Shown here piece after piece: positions 34,238 to 45,786 of a stretch of DNA of 64,000 nucleotides. The notes under the pieces are model-generated. The model was given only the letters and a program-made list of their open reading frames with translations. It ran no database searches and had not been told where the DNA came from. The DNA is from Leptodactylus fallax. Its lineage: Eukaryota > Chordata > Amphibia > Anura > Leptodactylidae. Numbering within the stretch: the stretch's first letter is position 1; every line of letters begins with the position of its first letter. Both the position numbers and the translations under genes were made by a program. The DNA lies in the NCBI GenBank assembly GCA_947044405.1, contig CAMRHE010000115.1, positions 2,356,001-2,420,000 on the forward strand. Reading direction: 5' to 3'.

Positions 34238-37200
34238 GTCAGCTATTGGAGACAGCATCCTATACCTGTAAATGGCTGCCATGTAATGTTACAGTTCTCA
34301 TGCAGCAGCTGCCACGGGGTGTGTGTAGCCATTTGAAGCTTTCCCTGATGGCCGTCATGTGGCCACTGTAGTTTTTAAGGGTACCAATTGTTTTAACAAT
34401 TTAAAACCACAGCAGTGGCACACTGAAACATTGTGGCCACATCCGTGCCAACCCATAGGGCTAAGATTAGGGCTCCACTGTCAACATTTGTAGCTCAATT
34501 TTTCAGTTTTAAGGGGGGTTATGCCGTGAAAAGTATTTATCCTCTATTTTTCAACATTGGATCCTCCATAGGATAGAGGATAAATACCTGATCAGTGGGG
34601 TCTGACTGCTGAGACACACATCGATCCTGAGAGGTGTTTTCTTCCTGTTGCACATTCAGCCTCATCTGCTTATGCATGTCAGTTGGCAGACAGCACTCCC
34701 ATTCACTTCAGTACTTAACTTCGACTATCTCGAACCCATTGAAGTGAATGAGAGTGTAGGTTTGTCCATGCACCAAGCGCATGCCTACATTGAGCCTGGC
34801 TGTGGTCAGGCTGACTTAGCCACTGGGGGGTAAAATGTCTGCTTTTGTCAGGATCGGTGGTCTCAGCTGTTAGACCCTCACTGAGCAGGTATTAATCGTC
34901 TATCCTATCAATAGTGGATAAATACTTTTTGTGGCATAAGCCTTGTATTCATTGAGCTATTTCTCTGCAGTCCATGGCATGCAACTCCATGTACCCCTAA
35001 AGACTGCAACTATTATTCTATAGTTAAAACTGGAAAAAGTGGAAGTGAAGCCTGAACTTCATTCATTTTGCTGTTAACCTTTTCATTCTTGCAAATCTAC
35101 AGGCGTTAAAGAGATTACTGTCTTAGAAACAGACAGCAAGATGGATACTGTAGAGACTGTGGTTCAGATACATGAAGAGTCTTCCCCAATGCTGAAACCC
35201 AAGAAACCAAGAAATGAGGAGTCTCCAGGTAAAGATGCCACATACCTCACTTACAAAAGTAGTATTGTGGTGCTGGGGAATATGTGTACAATGGGATATT
35301 ATATAATATGATTGTCTTGGGAAAGTGTAAGTGCATGTAGACATAACCTAATAAAGCATCGGCAGAAGTATGTCAGGATTACAAGTTAAAATATACTATT
35401 ATACTGTATGCTCCCTGACCCCAAAAGGGAATAAAAAGTGATCAAAAAGTTGTATGTACTCTGAAATGTTACTAGTAAAAATAAAGCTTGCAACACAAAA
35501 ATCAACCCCTACACAGGAAAAAAAATTGTAGATGTCAGAATGTGGTGCCCCCAAGAATTTATTTTTATTTTGTAAAATAGAAAAAAAAAATTGAAATTTG
35601 GTAATATGTAGATGTGACAGTAGTTCTGTACAATGAGGCAATGAAGTTTCTGCAGTTTCATGTGAATTTTACTTTTGGTTTAGGTGCAAATTCCTTAGTC
35701 CAGGATACAGTAATCCCAAGTCTGAAGAAAACTACCCCAAAAAAGCCAGCGATTAACTCAGCGACAAAAAGACCAGGTAAAGGGGGTATTATAAGTGTGC
35801 CAAGCTTTTAAAACAGCTAAAGATAGAAAGTCAACCATGCTACCCCTCTATTCAAAGTCTGTGGGACTGGTATAGATAAAAAAAAAAAAGCAGCTGCAGG
35901 ATGTGGCCTCCCTGAGCACTGTTTTCAGTTCACAAGCCATGTGCCACCACATTCAGCAGTGACATGGCTGCTCTTAACTCAATCCCATAGAAGTAAATGA
36001 GGTGATCTGTGGTACCAAGCACAGCCTCTATACAAATGTACAGCACTGTGCTTCGTAAGTAGTGAAAAGGGTGCAGAGTTTACCCAAAGTCAGTGGCCTC
36101 TTCGATCAGTGGGAGCCCTGAGTGTCGAACCTTTGGCGATCTTTAGTTGACGACCTATCTTAAGGATAGCTGATGAAGCCTGAAAAAAACCCTTTAAGGC
36201 TAAGGCCTCATGTGACGTCCCGCAGCAAAAAAGCGCTGCGGGAAAAACCGCAGAGGCAATGCATCGCGGTTGTTCCCGCAGAGCTTTGCACAGAAAGTTG
36301 CAGGGGTTTCCTCTGTGGACCTTCTGCTTCAATTATATCTATAGGGAAACCGCCGGCGTTTCCGTAGATATAATTGGCATGTTGCTGTATTCTATGGGTC
36401 ATACGATTCTGGAGATTTTATTTTTTATATTGTTTTTTTTTTTTTTTACGTCTTAACCCCTTAAAAAAAATCCAAAATTTTGCAAAAAAAATTCTTAAAG
36501 TTGCCATATTCTGACACCCGTATTTTTCATAATATTTCCGTGTATGGAGATGCATGTTTTTTTTTTTGTTTGTTTTTTTTTGTGGCACCAGTTATACTGT
36601 TTGGAATGTCTATTGCTTTGATTGCTTTTTATCCAAACTTTTATGGGAGGCGAAACAGCTATAAACCCCAAGGGGTTCTGATCACTAATGCAATGCATTA
36701 CAATACTAATAGCATAGAGCAGCTTGTAATACAAATAAATGCCAGACAAGCCGGAAAGCCTTCAGTAGGCTGTCATGACAACAGATCAAGATCTAGGTCC
36801 AGCGATCCACAACAAAATGGTGACGCCTGTGCGCTGCTTAAAGATGGCACCTCGGTCAGGTTTGAATGAGGAGTTTCAGAAGTTAATGCCCGCGATCAGT
36901 GTGGGCACTAATTGAGGGCAATAGTGCTGGGTCTCAGCTGTATAATACAAAGTAGACCCAGCAGCTATGGCGGCTTCTCAGCTCCTGAGTGGCCACCGTA
37001 TTTAATTACCCGACACCCGCCGGCGGAAAGGGGTTAAAAAGGACCTTTCACCATCTCCAACACATCCAGCTCTTTACATCAGTTAATAGTCACTGCTCCA
37101 CTTATTCTGGCACAGTTGGAATTTTTTTTTCTAGCCTTCACCTTCCCTGAGCAATCAATGCTGTTAGTTTTGGTGCCTGATATGCTATTTAGTCTCTGTA

Positions 37201-40200
37201 CTGTCAGGAGGACGGTGTCAGGCAGGAGTGGACAAGGGGTGTGATTCTGAGCTCTGACATTGGCTGCCTCTGATTGGAGCTCTGAATCACGTCCCCTGCC
37301 TGACACCGCCCTCCTGACATTACAGAGAATAATTAGCACATCAGGTGCCAAAACTAACTGCACTTGTTACTCTGGAATGATGGGGGCTAGAGAAAAAATT
37401 CCAACTGTGTTGCAGTATAAGACGAATCAACATGTTAATTCTTGTAGCAGTTTCCACACACAAACTGCATGAAATCTGCAGTTTGAGCGGATATATTTCT
37501 GCCCCGGATGCAAACTCACATCAGATTTGTCCATCATGTATTTGTATGTGGTGTGAATTTATCCTAACAGTCTGGTTATGAAGCAAGATGGTTATAATGC
37601 ATCTTCATATCCTTTTCTCAGTGCCAAATCAGCTGATGAATGAGAGTCAGGTGTCCTTGACCTTCCTAGACTGGTTGGCCAGTGTGACGGAGAGGATCCA
37701 TCAGACCATGCATTTTCAGTTTGATGGTAAGTAGCGCTATACATGTGTATGGAAATTTGCCAAATATATTTCTCAAGGGGAAGTTTGGGCATAGTAAAGT
37801 TGCTATAGTAACATGCATGGCCTCCTTTTAACAAAGATTATATTAGGGGCATAGCTATAGTGGGTACAGAGGTATCAGTTGCATTAGGGCATTGGTGCCA
37901 CAAAAAGACACCATTATAGCCCGACCTTGTATTACAATCCAGAGCTGCATTTACAAATCCCTGGGTTTCTGAGCTGAAATCATTCAGACTTCGTTGAATG
38001 TCTACACCAGGGGTCAGCAACCCCTGGCACGTGTGCCAAGAGTGGCACGCGAGGCTTATTCCCCTGGCACGGCAGTGGAGTCCTCACCCAGCAGCTTCAA
38101 TCGGACCAAACACAGCCGAAACAAAACTGATATTATTATACTGTGGGGTCTCTTCAGACCCCCGAGTATAATAAGCGGAGACTTAGGAGAAGTGAAGAAA
38201 CAAAAAACAATGATACTCACCTTGCTCCCTGCGCTACGCGGCGGCTGTGCGATCTGCCGGCACTTCTGACAGCTGACAGGGGTCACGTCTGGCGTCATTA
38301 AGCATACGTCATTACGCGACATGACCCCAGATACCCAATCAGCGGTCGCTGACTACAGGCAGAAGCGCCGAAGAGAACAGAGTGGCTGCGGAGCGTGGAA
38401 TGGTGAGTTCATTGTTTTTTTTTATGTTTGTCCCCTCTCTTGGTCCTGCACTTATTATACTCGGGGGTCTATGGGACCTAATACTGTGTGCGGGGGCAGC
38501 TATGGGACGTAATGCCGTGTGCGGGGACCGCTATGGGACCTAATGCCGTGTGCGGGGACTGCTATGGGACCTAATGCCGTGGGCTGGGGCCACTATGGGA
38601 CCTAATACCGTGTGCGGGGACCACTATGGGACCTAATACCGTGTGCAGGGGCCGCTATGGGACCTAATAACGGACCACTATGGGACCTAATACCGTGTGC
38701 AGGGACCGCTATGGGACCTAATACTGTGTGCGGGGACCACTATGGGACCTAATACCGTGTGCGGGGACCGCTATGGGACCTAATACTGTGTGCGGGGACC
38801 ACTATGGGACCTAATACCGTGTGCGGGGACCGCTATGGGACATAATACCGTGTGCGGGGACCGCTATGGGACCTAATACCGTGTGCGGGGACCACTATGG
38901 GACCTAATACCGTGTGTGGGGACCGCTATGGGACCTAATACCGTGTGCGGGGACCACTATGGGACCTAATACCGTGTGCGGGGACCGCTATGGGACATAA
39001 TACCGTGTGCGGGGACCGCTATGGGACCTAATAACGAACCACTATGGGACCTAACACCGTGTGCAGGGACCGCTATAGGACCTAATACTGTGTGCGGGGA
39101 CCACTATGGGACCTAATACCGTGTGCAGGGACTGCTATGGGACCTAATACTGTGTGCGGGGACCACTATGGGACCTAATACCGTGTGCGGGGACCGCTAT
39201 GGGACCTAATACTGGACCACTATGGGACCTAATACCGTGTGCAGGGACCGCTATGAGACCTAATACTGTGTGCTGGGGCCACTATGGGACCTAATACCGT
39301 GTGCGGGGACCGCTATGGGACCTAATACTGTGTGCGGGGACCACTATGGAACCTAATACCGTGTGCGGGGACCGCTATGGGACATAATACCGTGTGCGGG
39401 GACCGCTATGGGACCTAATACCGTGTGCGGGGACCACTATGGGACCTAATACCGTGTGCGGGGACCGCTATGGGACATAATACCGTGTGCGGGGACCGCT
39501 ATGGGACCTAATAACGAACCACTATGGGACCTAACACCGTGTGCAGGGACCGCTATAGGACCTAATACTGTGTGCGGGGACCACTATGGGACCTAATACC
39601 GTGTGCAGGGACTGCTATGGGACCCTAATACTGTGTGCGGGGACCACTATGGGACCTAATACCGTGTGCGGGGACCGCTATGGGACCTAATACCGGACCA
39701 CTATGGGACCTAATACCGTGTGCAGGGACCGCTATGAGACCTAATACTGTGTGCTGGGGCCACTATGGGACCTAATACCGTGTGTGGGGACCGCTATGGG
39801 ACCTAATACCGTGTGCGGGGACCGCTATGGGACCTAATACCGGACCGCTATGGGACCTAATACTGTGTGCAGGGACCACTATGGGACCTAATACCGGAAT
39901 ATTAATCAAATATTAATATCTAATCGGAAAGTACAAGAGCGTCCCAGGAAATAGCAGTAAACGCATGTGTCCTAAAGCATCTTGTGGCAGCACTTCTGTG
40001 TTATGGTTTGTGGTGTATAACTTTAGTTTAGGGGTCGTCAGACTTACAATTATTGACCGGCACTCCGAGTACCTCAGCTTCGATTTTTTTATTAAAATCG
40101 GCACGCCGAACAAAAAGGTTGCCTACCCCTGGTCTACACAGAGCTTGCTGGTGGTATTTATTATGTCAAGTATTTTCTCTATACCAGATGTAACCAATGT

Positions 40201-43200
40201 AAGAAATCAAAAATAATAGCAGGAACAGAACAACAGACAGATGGACCGCTGTAATAGCAGTTATGCACAGAGCCCGGTGGACTCCATTGACAATAATGGG
40301 GTCCGTCAGGTGTCAGTGATTTTAAATCTGAAACCGGCGGAGGACAAAATCCTCCATGCAGGACTTCTTCATCCTCAGATTTCAGGCAGACATTGAGATG
40401 GAGCGCATATCTCCAGAACATATATGAACTAAGCATTATTAAGTAGATTATTTTAATGTTATAAAGCCATGTTCACATGTGCACTGTTGTGGGTCCCATT
40501 AGACTATCCGTGACTTCTGACTGCAGCATGTAGCACTATCCAGCCATGAAAATGAAGGAATCCATATAGAGCTTTTTATAAGTCACTAGAGTCTGCTGAA
40601 GTAGTTTTTATCTTCTGTCGTACAGCAGATTTGTGTGGTAAAGCAGCTAAAAATCATGCTGCAAAACCTTGTGCTTTTTACTGCAAATTGTCAAATTTAG
40701 TGATACATTTTTTTAACAGGTGAAAAACGTTTTTATTATGTTTTGCCTTTAAAAAAAAACCCAAAAACCTGATTAATTCCCTCATTATAAACCCATGGTC
40801 AGATGCATGCGGTGCAGCATATACTCCCACAATGTGTGAACTCAGTATATATGGCGCTAGTGTCAGCAGAGCCTACCGCTGTGTTTTCCTGTATTAGATA
40901 TGTTACTTTGTGAAGGAGATTTCCCGCTGATCACTTTTTAACATCTTTTCTTGTTCATTCCCCCAGGTAAACCAGAGCCATTGGTATTCCACATTCCCCA
41001 GTCTTTCTTTGATGCTCTGTCACAGAGGCTGTCTATGGGGAACGTGAGGATGCGCCTTCCCAACTGCACTACAGGTACTACGATATTCAGCACAACGTCA
41101 CACAGCAGCTGCAGCATGTGTTCTTGTGTGCAAAGGACTATATAATTCAGTTTAATACTGCAGATTCATCTTAGACCTCATACACACTACAGAGTGTTGT
41201 TGTGATGTGGAGCTGAGTTTGCAGCCGAATGCACTTGGATGACACTCTGTGCATTCTGCTGCAAACTCGACCCACATGGGAAGCACACTAGGTCGCGTGC
41301 ATGGGGCCTTAGGCTGTTGTCACCGTACATTCCACTGTTGTGGTTAACATATGTACCGGGAAATTTTGCAAGACATGCGTTAGAAGGACACATAAAATGG
41401 ATGCCGCTATGTGACTTTTCAAGACTTTTTTTTTTTTTTTTTTTTTATAAAAAACACAGTTCACACTTTGGTGCAAAATTGCATGCAGACAGATGTTTTA
41501 GTTATGTATGTTAAAAGTGTCAAACTTGTTGCAAAATCCCCGATAAGGAACATTTACTGTACTTGCTATGTTAGGAAGGGTCTGAGATGGTTCAGGGTTG
41601 TTGTAACAGGTTTAGTTGTATGTCTTTCTATTTCAGCCTTTGTAAGAAAGGATGCTCTTCCTTTGGGGACTTTCTCCAAGTATACTTGGCACATCACTAA
41701 CATTTTACATGTTAAACAGATCTTCGACACACCAGAGGTAAGAAAGTGCTTCTATTGACACTTCTTTTTGGGTCTTATTCTGTCCATCTGTATACCTTTT
41801 GCATATGTATATTGTCTTGTTGTACTAACTGGGTGGGCTCTTCATGAATATACCATTGGACTGAGTCATGTTGAATGTTATATAGCATTTCACAGTACAA
41901 TCTGGAGCTATAAGGGTATATCCACACAGGACTGAAATGCTGTGGTTTTGCCACTGACGAAATTTTGCAGCATTTACACAGGAATATGCCGGTAATTCTG
42001 CTGTAAAAATCTCACTAAAATTTTTCTCAGCCGTTTTTCCTGCATTTTTGTCATTTCATGATTATGTTCAAGTATTGCTGATATATTGTTATATATATCT
42101 TATATGTTTTGCGTGTGTTTTTATTTTTTTGTTTTTTATAAATTTAACTCTGAATCCATTTTCTTACTGGCTTCATACTGTCTGAGATCATATTTGTGAC
42201 CTGTGGTAAGGTCATTTCATGGTTTTTGAGTTGAAGCTTCCCATGATAGTCTATGGGGGAACAAATTTGTAGCATTAGAAATAGAAATAATTTACATGTT
42301 GCGCATTTAACCCCTAGGGGGTCTAATAAATGCAAAAAAAAAAAAGTAAAAAAAATATTTAAAAAAATTAAAAGTTCAAATCATCCCCCTTTCCCTAGAA
42401 CACATATAAAAGTAGTTAAATACTGTGAAACACATACACATTGGGTATCCATGTGTCCGAAAATGCCCGGTCTACAAATCTCTAAAAATATTTTTCCCGT
42501 ACAGTAAACGCCATAGCGGGAAAAAAAATCAAAAGTGCCAAACCACCGTTTTTTCATTGTTTTGCCGCTGATAAAAATTTGAATAAAAAGTGATAAAAGC
42601 AATAGTAATTCCCCAAAATGGTATAACTAAAAAGTACACCTGGTACCGCAAAAAAGACGCCCTATGCATCCCCATACACGGAAGTATAAAAAGTTACGGG
42701 TGTCAGAATATGGCAACTTTAAAAAAAAAAAAAAAAATTATTTTTGCACAGTTTTGGATTTTTGTTAAGGGGTTAAAATGTAAATAAAACCATATAAAAT
42801 TGATATCCCCCGAATCGTACTGAAACATAGAATACAGGTGACATGTCATTTTGACTGTAGAGCGAACGCCGTAAAAACGAAGCCCGTAAGAAAGTCACAC
42901 AAATGCACTTTTTCTTCAAATCCACCCCATTCTGAATTTTTTTTACAGCTTCCCAGTATATTGTACAGAATAATAAATGGTAGCATCATGAAAAAAAATT
43001 TGTCCCGCAAACATTAAGCCCTCATATGTCTGAGAATGGCAAAATAAAAAAGTAATTGGGTTTGGAAGGGGGAGAGTGAAAAACAAAAATCGAAAAATGT
43101 CACTGACGGGAAGGGGTTAATATATGCATTGCAGGTCGGTTTTGTCCGCATTTATTTCTGCAGCATATGGATAAGATTTCTGAAATTGTTATTTATTTGG

Positions 43201-45786
43201 CTGATACTGTAAAGTTCTGTGGTTTTGATGTTGGCAATTCTGCAACGTTTCAGCCCCGTGTAGACACACCCTTATGGTAAATCTACATGGGACATAAATT
43301 GTAACCAAAGGCTGCAAAACGTACTGCAAAAATAATATATTTCACATGCTGTTTTTTTGGCAGATATGCTGCAGATTTTATCCTATGCGTTTCAAATGGT
43401 GAAACCCATAAGTCTATTTTCTCACTCCACCCCCCCCCCCCCCATAACTTGTGGATATGATTTGTTAAAATCTCATCACTATGCTATTGTATCCATATTT
43501 TCTGCCCACAAATATGGATGAAAAATCAATCTTCATTGTTTCTGCTAGATGTGAACATTCTAAAGGTGTTAATGTGTCCTATTTATAATCTTTTCTACTT
43601 CACTTTTGTAATAGAAATTACAATATAAGTCTCTATGTGTGATTCACGTAACATACAAAATTAGTTGTAAAATTCAGCATAATGCTGGGAAAATTTTCAG
43701 AAACATACCTCCGAGAAGCCTATAGATATCCATTACACAGATTTACGTAAAAAAACAGTACTTTTGGTCGGTATATGTTGGGAAATATTTGGCTATTTTG
43801 CAAAGAGCAAACAATTTTTTTTTTCTTTTCATGCTCAGATGCCCCTAGAAATTACCCGAAGTTTTGTCCAGAACAGAGATGGAACATTCGATCTATTTAA
43901 ATGCCCGAAAGTGGAAGTGGAGAACATTGCAGAGACATATGGCAGACTGGAAAAGCAGCCTATACGCCCTCTTGAGCTGAAAACCTTCTTGAAAGTTGGT
44001 AAGTAGTGGGAGTTATTGTGTATTTAATATTGAGCACAAATAGGTTGATCACGTTGAAAGCCACAGGTTAAACCCGCAGCAATAGTTGACATAAAGTTTA
44101 AACCCCACGGTACATGTCACTTTGTGATGCAGGTTTTAAAGGGAATCTGTCAGGTCAATCTGGGACACTAAACCACCCACAGGTCCTTATAGACCTGGGG
44201 TTTAGTGTCCCAGATCACCCTGTTGTAATGCAATCCGCAGGCGCATTAAAAATAAAACAACTTTATACTTACCTAGAGAAGGGTCCGATCGGCGCTGTTT
44301 GGTGAGATCGGTCCGGCTTATTCATGAGGCACGCCTCCCAGCGCCTGCGCTGTTATTCTGTGAAGCCAAAGATGGACACCCCGGCTTCACTGCATATTTG
44401 CGAGGCATGCGCACTGAAGCCGATGCAGGGTGAGTATAAAGCTTTTTTATTTTTAATGCGGCCATGGATTGCGTTATAACAGGGTAATTTGGGACACTAA
44501 ACACCAGGTCCATATGGACGTGTGGGTGGTTTAGTGTCCCAAATTGCCCTGACAGATTCCCTTTAATCTCATCCACTCTGCTACCATCGTATATAGCAGT
44601 AAATTGGCCAGTGTGTCATCAGCCGAAGGGTTTTTGTTTTTTTTTTTGGAAAGATGCAACTGAAGTTTGTAATGCAATTTATTTATTTATTTATTTTTGT
44701 CTTAAACCAAAGCCAGAAGTGGATTAAGGAATCTTTCACATGAATGATTGTGGCATATGGTTTTTTTTTGTTTTTTTTTTTCTTCCTCTTTTCTCTATGA
44801 TTCTCGGCCGTTCAATCCTATTAACTTGTGGGCAGTAAACAGACTGCACACGGGCATCAGGCATGCGCTTCCTGTGTGTCTCATCTGTTTTTCAAAGATT
44901 TTTTGTTCAGTGATAGTGAAAAATAAAGAAGGTGGCATTGTTTGTTTTGTGTTTGTTTTTTTTTTTTTAAAGGAAGGACTTCTTGATCCACTGGATTCAC
45001 TTCTGGCTGCAGCTCAAATCCGCACACAAAAACATGTCCGCATTGCATTATTATGTCACCCGTAATCACACATCCTGCATGATTCCCTGTATTGGTCTGT
45101 GCTGCAAATGCAGACAGATATAGGACACGCTTTTGCGGTCATTGAATACGGCATGGACAACAGACGCAAAAATTGCAATCAAGTGTCTGGGCTCTTAGAA
45201 ATTAGTAGGACCTTACTTTTATCCTATATTGCGTATAAAAACTGCGGTCGTATGCATGAGGCCTAAGGGAACAGCCTTGATGATGGACAGTGACATCACC
45301 AGTCCCCCCTCAGTTAACTCTCACACCCTGTGTCTACATTCACTACTCTTGTATTGTCAAGCAGTAGGAAAGGCTTGTCATGATCCTTATGTTTACTAGT
45401 GATGATTTTCACTGTAGGCTGTAAAATAAGCTGCTTTTTGCAGCAGTCCGGAATGTAGACTCTTTGGCCTCTAGATTTCAGCATGAGATTTACCAGTTTT
45501 GCCTATAAAGGATGATTATTATAGTATTACCTCTTATAGCTGAATATGGTTGCAAATCTTTTTTACATTTGCAGGTAACACCTCTCCAGACCAGAAGGAG
45601 CCAACCCCATTCACTATTGAGTGGATCCCAGATATTCTGCCTCTGTCCAAGATTGGAGAGCTGCGCATTAAATTTGAATATGGCCACCATCGAAATGGAC
45701 CACTGCCAGAATTCACTGATCCTGCCCCCCACACCCTGGAGCACACCCTGGAGATCACACCTCTCACCACCATTACCTTTGATTAA
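33415..45786 (+). CDS. C2orf42: C2orf42 orthologue, uncharacterised zinc-binding-type protein (8 coding exons)
   Basis: Joined coding exons: 33415-34237, 35103-35228, 35684-35776, 37622-37726, 40967-41074, 41637-41737, 43839-43998 and 45575-45786. They give 1,728 nt, 575 codons plus stop, with all phases consistent; human C2orf42 is, from memory, 574 residues. Near the N-terminus Cys28, Cys31, Cys42 and Cys47 form a CxxC...CxxxxC cluster, the putative treble-clef zinc finger of this family. Further on, C224xC226 and C245xH247 match the SWIM pattern CxC...CxH. The middle (about 275-350) is Lys/Ser-rich and poorly conserved. The C-terminal part, with [36 protein letters not shown] and [16 protein letters not shown], is strongly conserved. 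No signal peptide or membrane segment is visible. Function is not established; nucleic-acid or protein binding through zinc is inferred. Confidence 0.95.
34511..34943. mobile_element. inverted-repeat element in C2orf42 intron 1
   Basis: Left GGTTATGCCGTGAAAAGTAT and right ATACTTTTTGTGGCATAAGC are inverted repeats, followed inward by TTATCC/GGATAA. The interior is a foldback around GACTATCTCGAACCCATTGA. Non-coding. Confidence 0.72.
35103..35228 (+). CDS. C2orf42: C2orf42 coding exon 2
   Basis: Residues 275-316, charged linker containing VKEITV and [11 protein letters not shown]. Acceptor CTACAG, donor GTAAAG, phase 1 on both sides. Confidence 0.9.
35684..35776 (+). CDS. C2orf42: C2orf42 coding exon 3
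   Basis: Residues 317-347, Lys/Pro-rich linker ([18 protein letters not shown]). Acceptor TTTAG, donor GTAAAG. Low conservation makes this the least certain exon, but frame and splice sites agree. Confidence 0.87.
36195..36375. mobile_element. MITE fragment of the GGCCCCACGTGG family
   Basis: Begins AAGGCTAAGGCCTCATGTGA and continues with foldback sequence such as GCGCTGCGGGAAAAACCGCA; the right end is lost near 36,375. C2orf42 intron 3. Confidence 0.5.
36453..37037. mobile_element. TTAA-bounded repeat (TTAACCCC family) in C2orf42 intron 3
   Basis: Starts TTAACCCC and ends GGGGTTAA. It shares the phrase TTGCCATATTCTGACACCCG (inverted) with the repeat at 42,307-43,120. The interior carries CACTAATTGAGGGCAATAGTG-type foldback. 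TTAA ends suggest a piggyBac-type element; no transposase present. Confidence 0.55.
37050..37420. repeat. inverted repeat in C2orf42 intron 3
   Basis: GACGGTGTCAGGCAGGAGTG and GAGCTCTGACATTGGCTGCC are mirrored by CCTGCCTGACACCGCCCTCC and nearby complementary bases, with centre near 37,265. Probably another foldback MITE; ends not resolved. Confidence 0.5.
37622..37726 (+). CDS. C2orf42: C2orf42 coding exon 4
   Basis: Residues 348-382, with conserved [20 protein letters not shown]. Acceptor CTCAG, donor GTAAGT. Confidence 0.95.
38133..38174. repeat. 42-bp palindrome (hairpin module, copy 3)
   Basis: TTATTATACTGTGGGGTCT faces AGACCCCCGAGTATAATAA with a 4-base spacer. A partner half arm, TTATTATACTCGGGGGTCT, lies at about 38,452-38,470 and runs straight into the first minisatellite unit. 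Confidence 0.8.
38465..39895 (+). repeat. minisatellite of about 31-bp units, roughly 45 copies
   Basis: The commonest unit is GGGACCGCTATGGGACCTAA followed by TACCGTGTGCG. Variants alternate CCGCT with CCACT, CCGTG with CTGTG, and some units lack TGTGTGCGG (TAATACGGACC-type joints). A segment starting near 38,880 recurs 480 bp later (for example ATAACGAACC at 39,031 and 39,511), showing a higher-order duplication. Confidence 0.93.
40967..41074 (+). CDS. C2orf42: C2orf42 coding exon 5
   Basis: Residues 383-418 ([20 protein letters not shown]). Acceptor CCCCAG, donor GTACTA. Confidence 0.95.
41637..41737 (+). CDS. C2orf42: C2orf42 coding exon 6
   Basis: Residues 419-452 ([20 protein letters not shown]). 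Acceptor TTTCAG, donor GTAAGA. Confidence 0.95.
41911..43273. mobile_element. inverted-repeat element split by a TTAA-bounded repeat, C2orf42 intron 6
   Basis: Left AAGGGTATATCCACACAGGA with CTGAAATGC and right TTTCAGCCCCGTGTAGACAC with ACCCTTA are inverted. The middle, 42,307-43,120, is another repeat, so this is an older element interrupted by a younger one. Confidence 0.6.
42307..43120. mobile_element. TTAA-bounded repeat (TTAACCCC family), C2orf42 intron 6
   Basis: Begins TTAACCCC and ends GGGAAGGGGTTAA. An internal TTAAGGGGTTAA at about 42,765 suggests two fused or overlapping copies. Long A-runs, no coding capacity. piggyBac-type by its TTAA ends (inference). Confidence 0.55.
43839..43998 (+). 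CDS. C2orf42: C2orf42 coding exon 7
   Basis: Residues 453-505 ([35 protein letters not shown]). Acceptor CTCAG after a T-run, donor GTAAGT. Confidence 0.95.
44136..44566. mobile_element. foldback MITE of the AAAGGGAATCTGTCAGG family, C2orf42 intron 7
   Basis: Ends TTAAAGGGAATCTGTCAGG and CCTGACAGATTCCCTTTAA are near-perfect inverted repeats; next to them TGGGACACTAAACCACCCAC is mirrored by GTGGGTGGTTTAGTGTCCCA. Arms of about 120 bp. Confidence 0.85.
45575..45786 (+). CDS. C2orf42: C2orf42 coding exon 8 with stop
   Basis: Residues 506-575 and TAA at 45,784-45,786. Conserved [20 protein letters not shown] and a closing LTTITFD. Confidence 0.95.

Larger units (their letters stand above)
38008..40131. 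mobile_element. hAT-type element (2,124 bp) carrying hairpin and expanded minisatellite
   Basis: Starts CAGGGGTCAGCAACC and ends GGTTGCCTACCCCTG, inverted repeats with one mismatch. The 8-bp GTCTACAC flanks both sides (38,000-38,007 and 40,132-40,139), the hAT signature. Inside are a 42-bp palindrome at 38,133-38,174, a GC-rich foldback, a half palindrome at about 38,451, and the array at 38,465-39,895. It sits in C2orf42 intron 4. No transposase frame seen, so non-autonomous. Confidence 0.9.

Noticed and set aside
38465..39895. Direct repeats considered as a CRISPR array
   Set aside because: Units are contiguous with no unique spacers, and the context is a vertebrate intron; it is a minisatellite.
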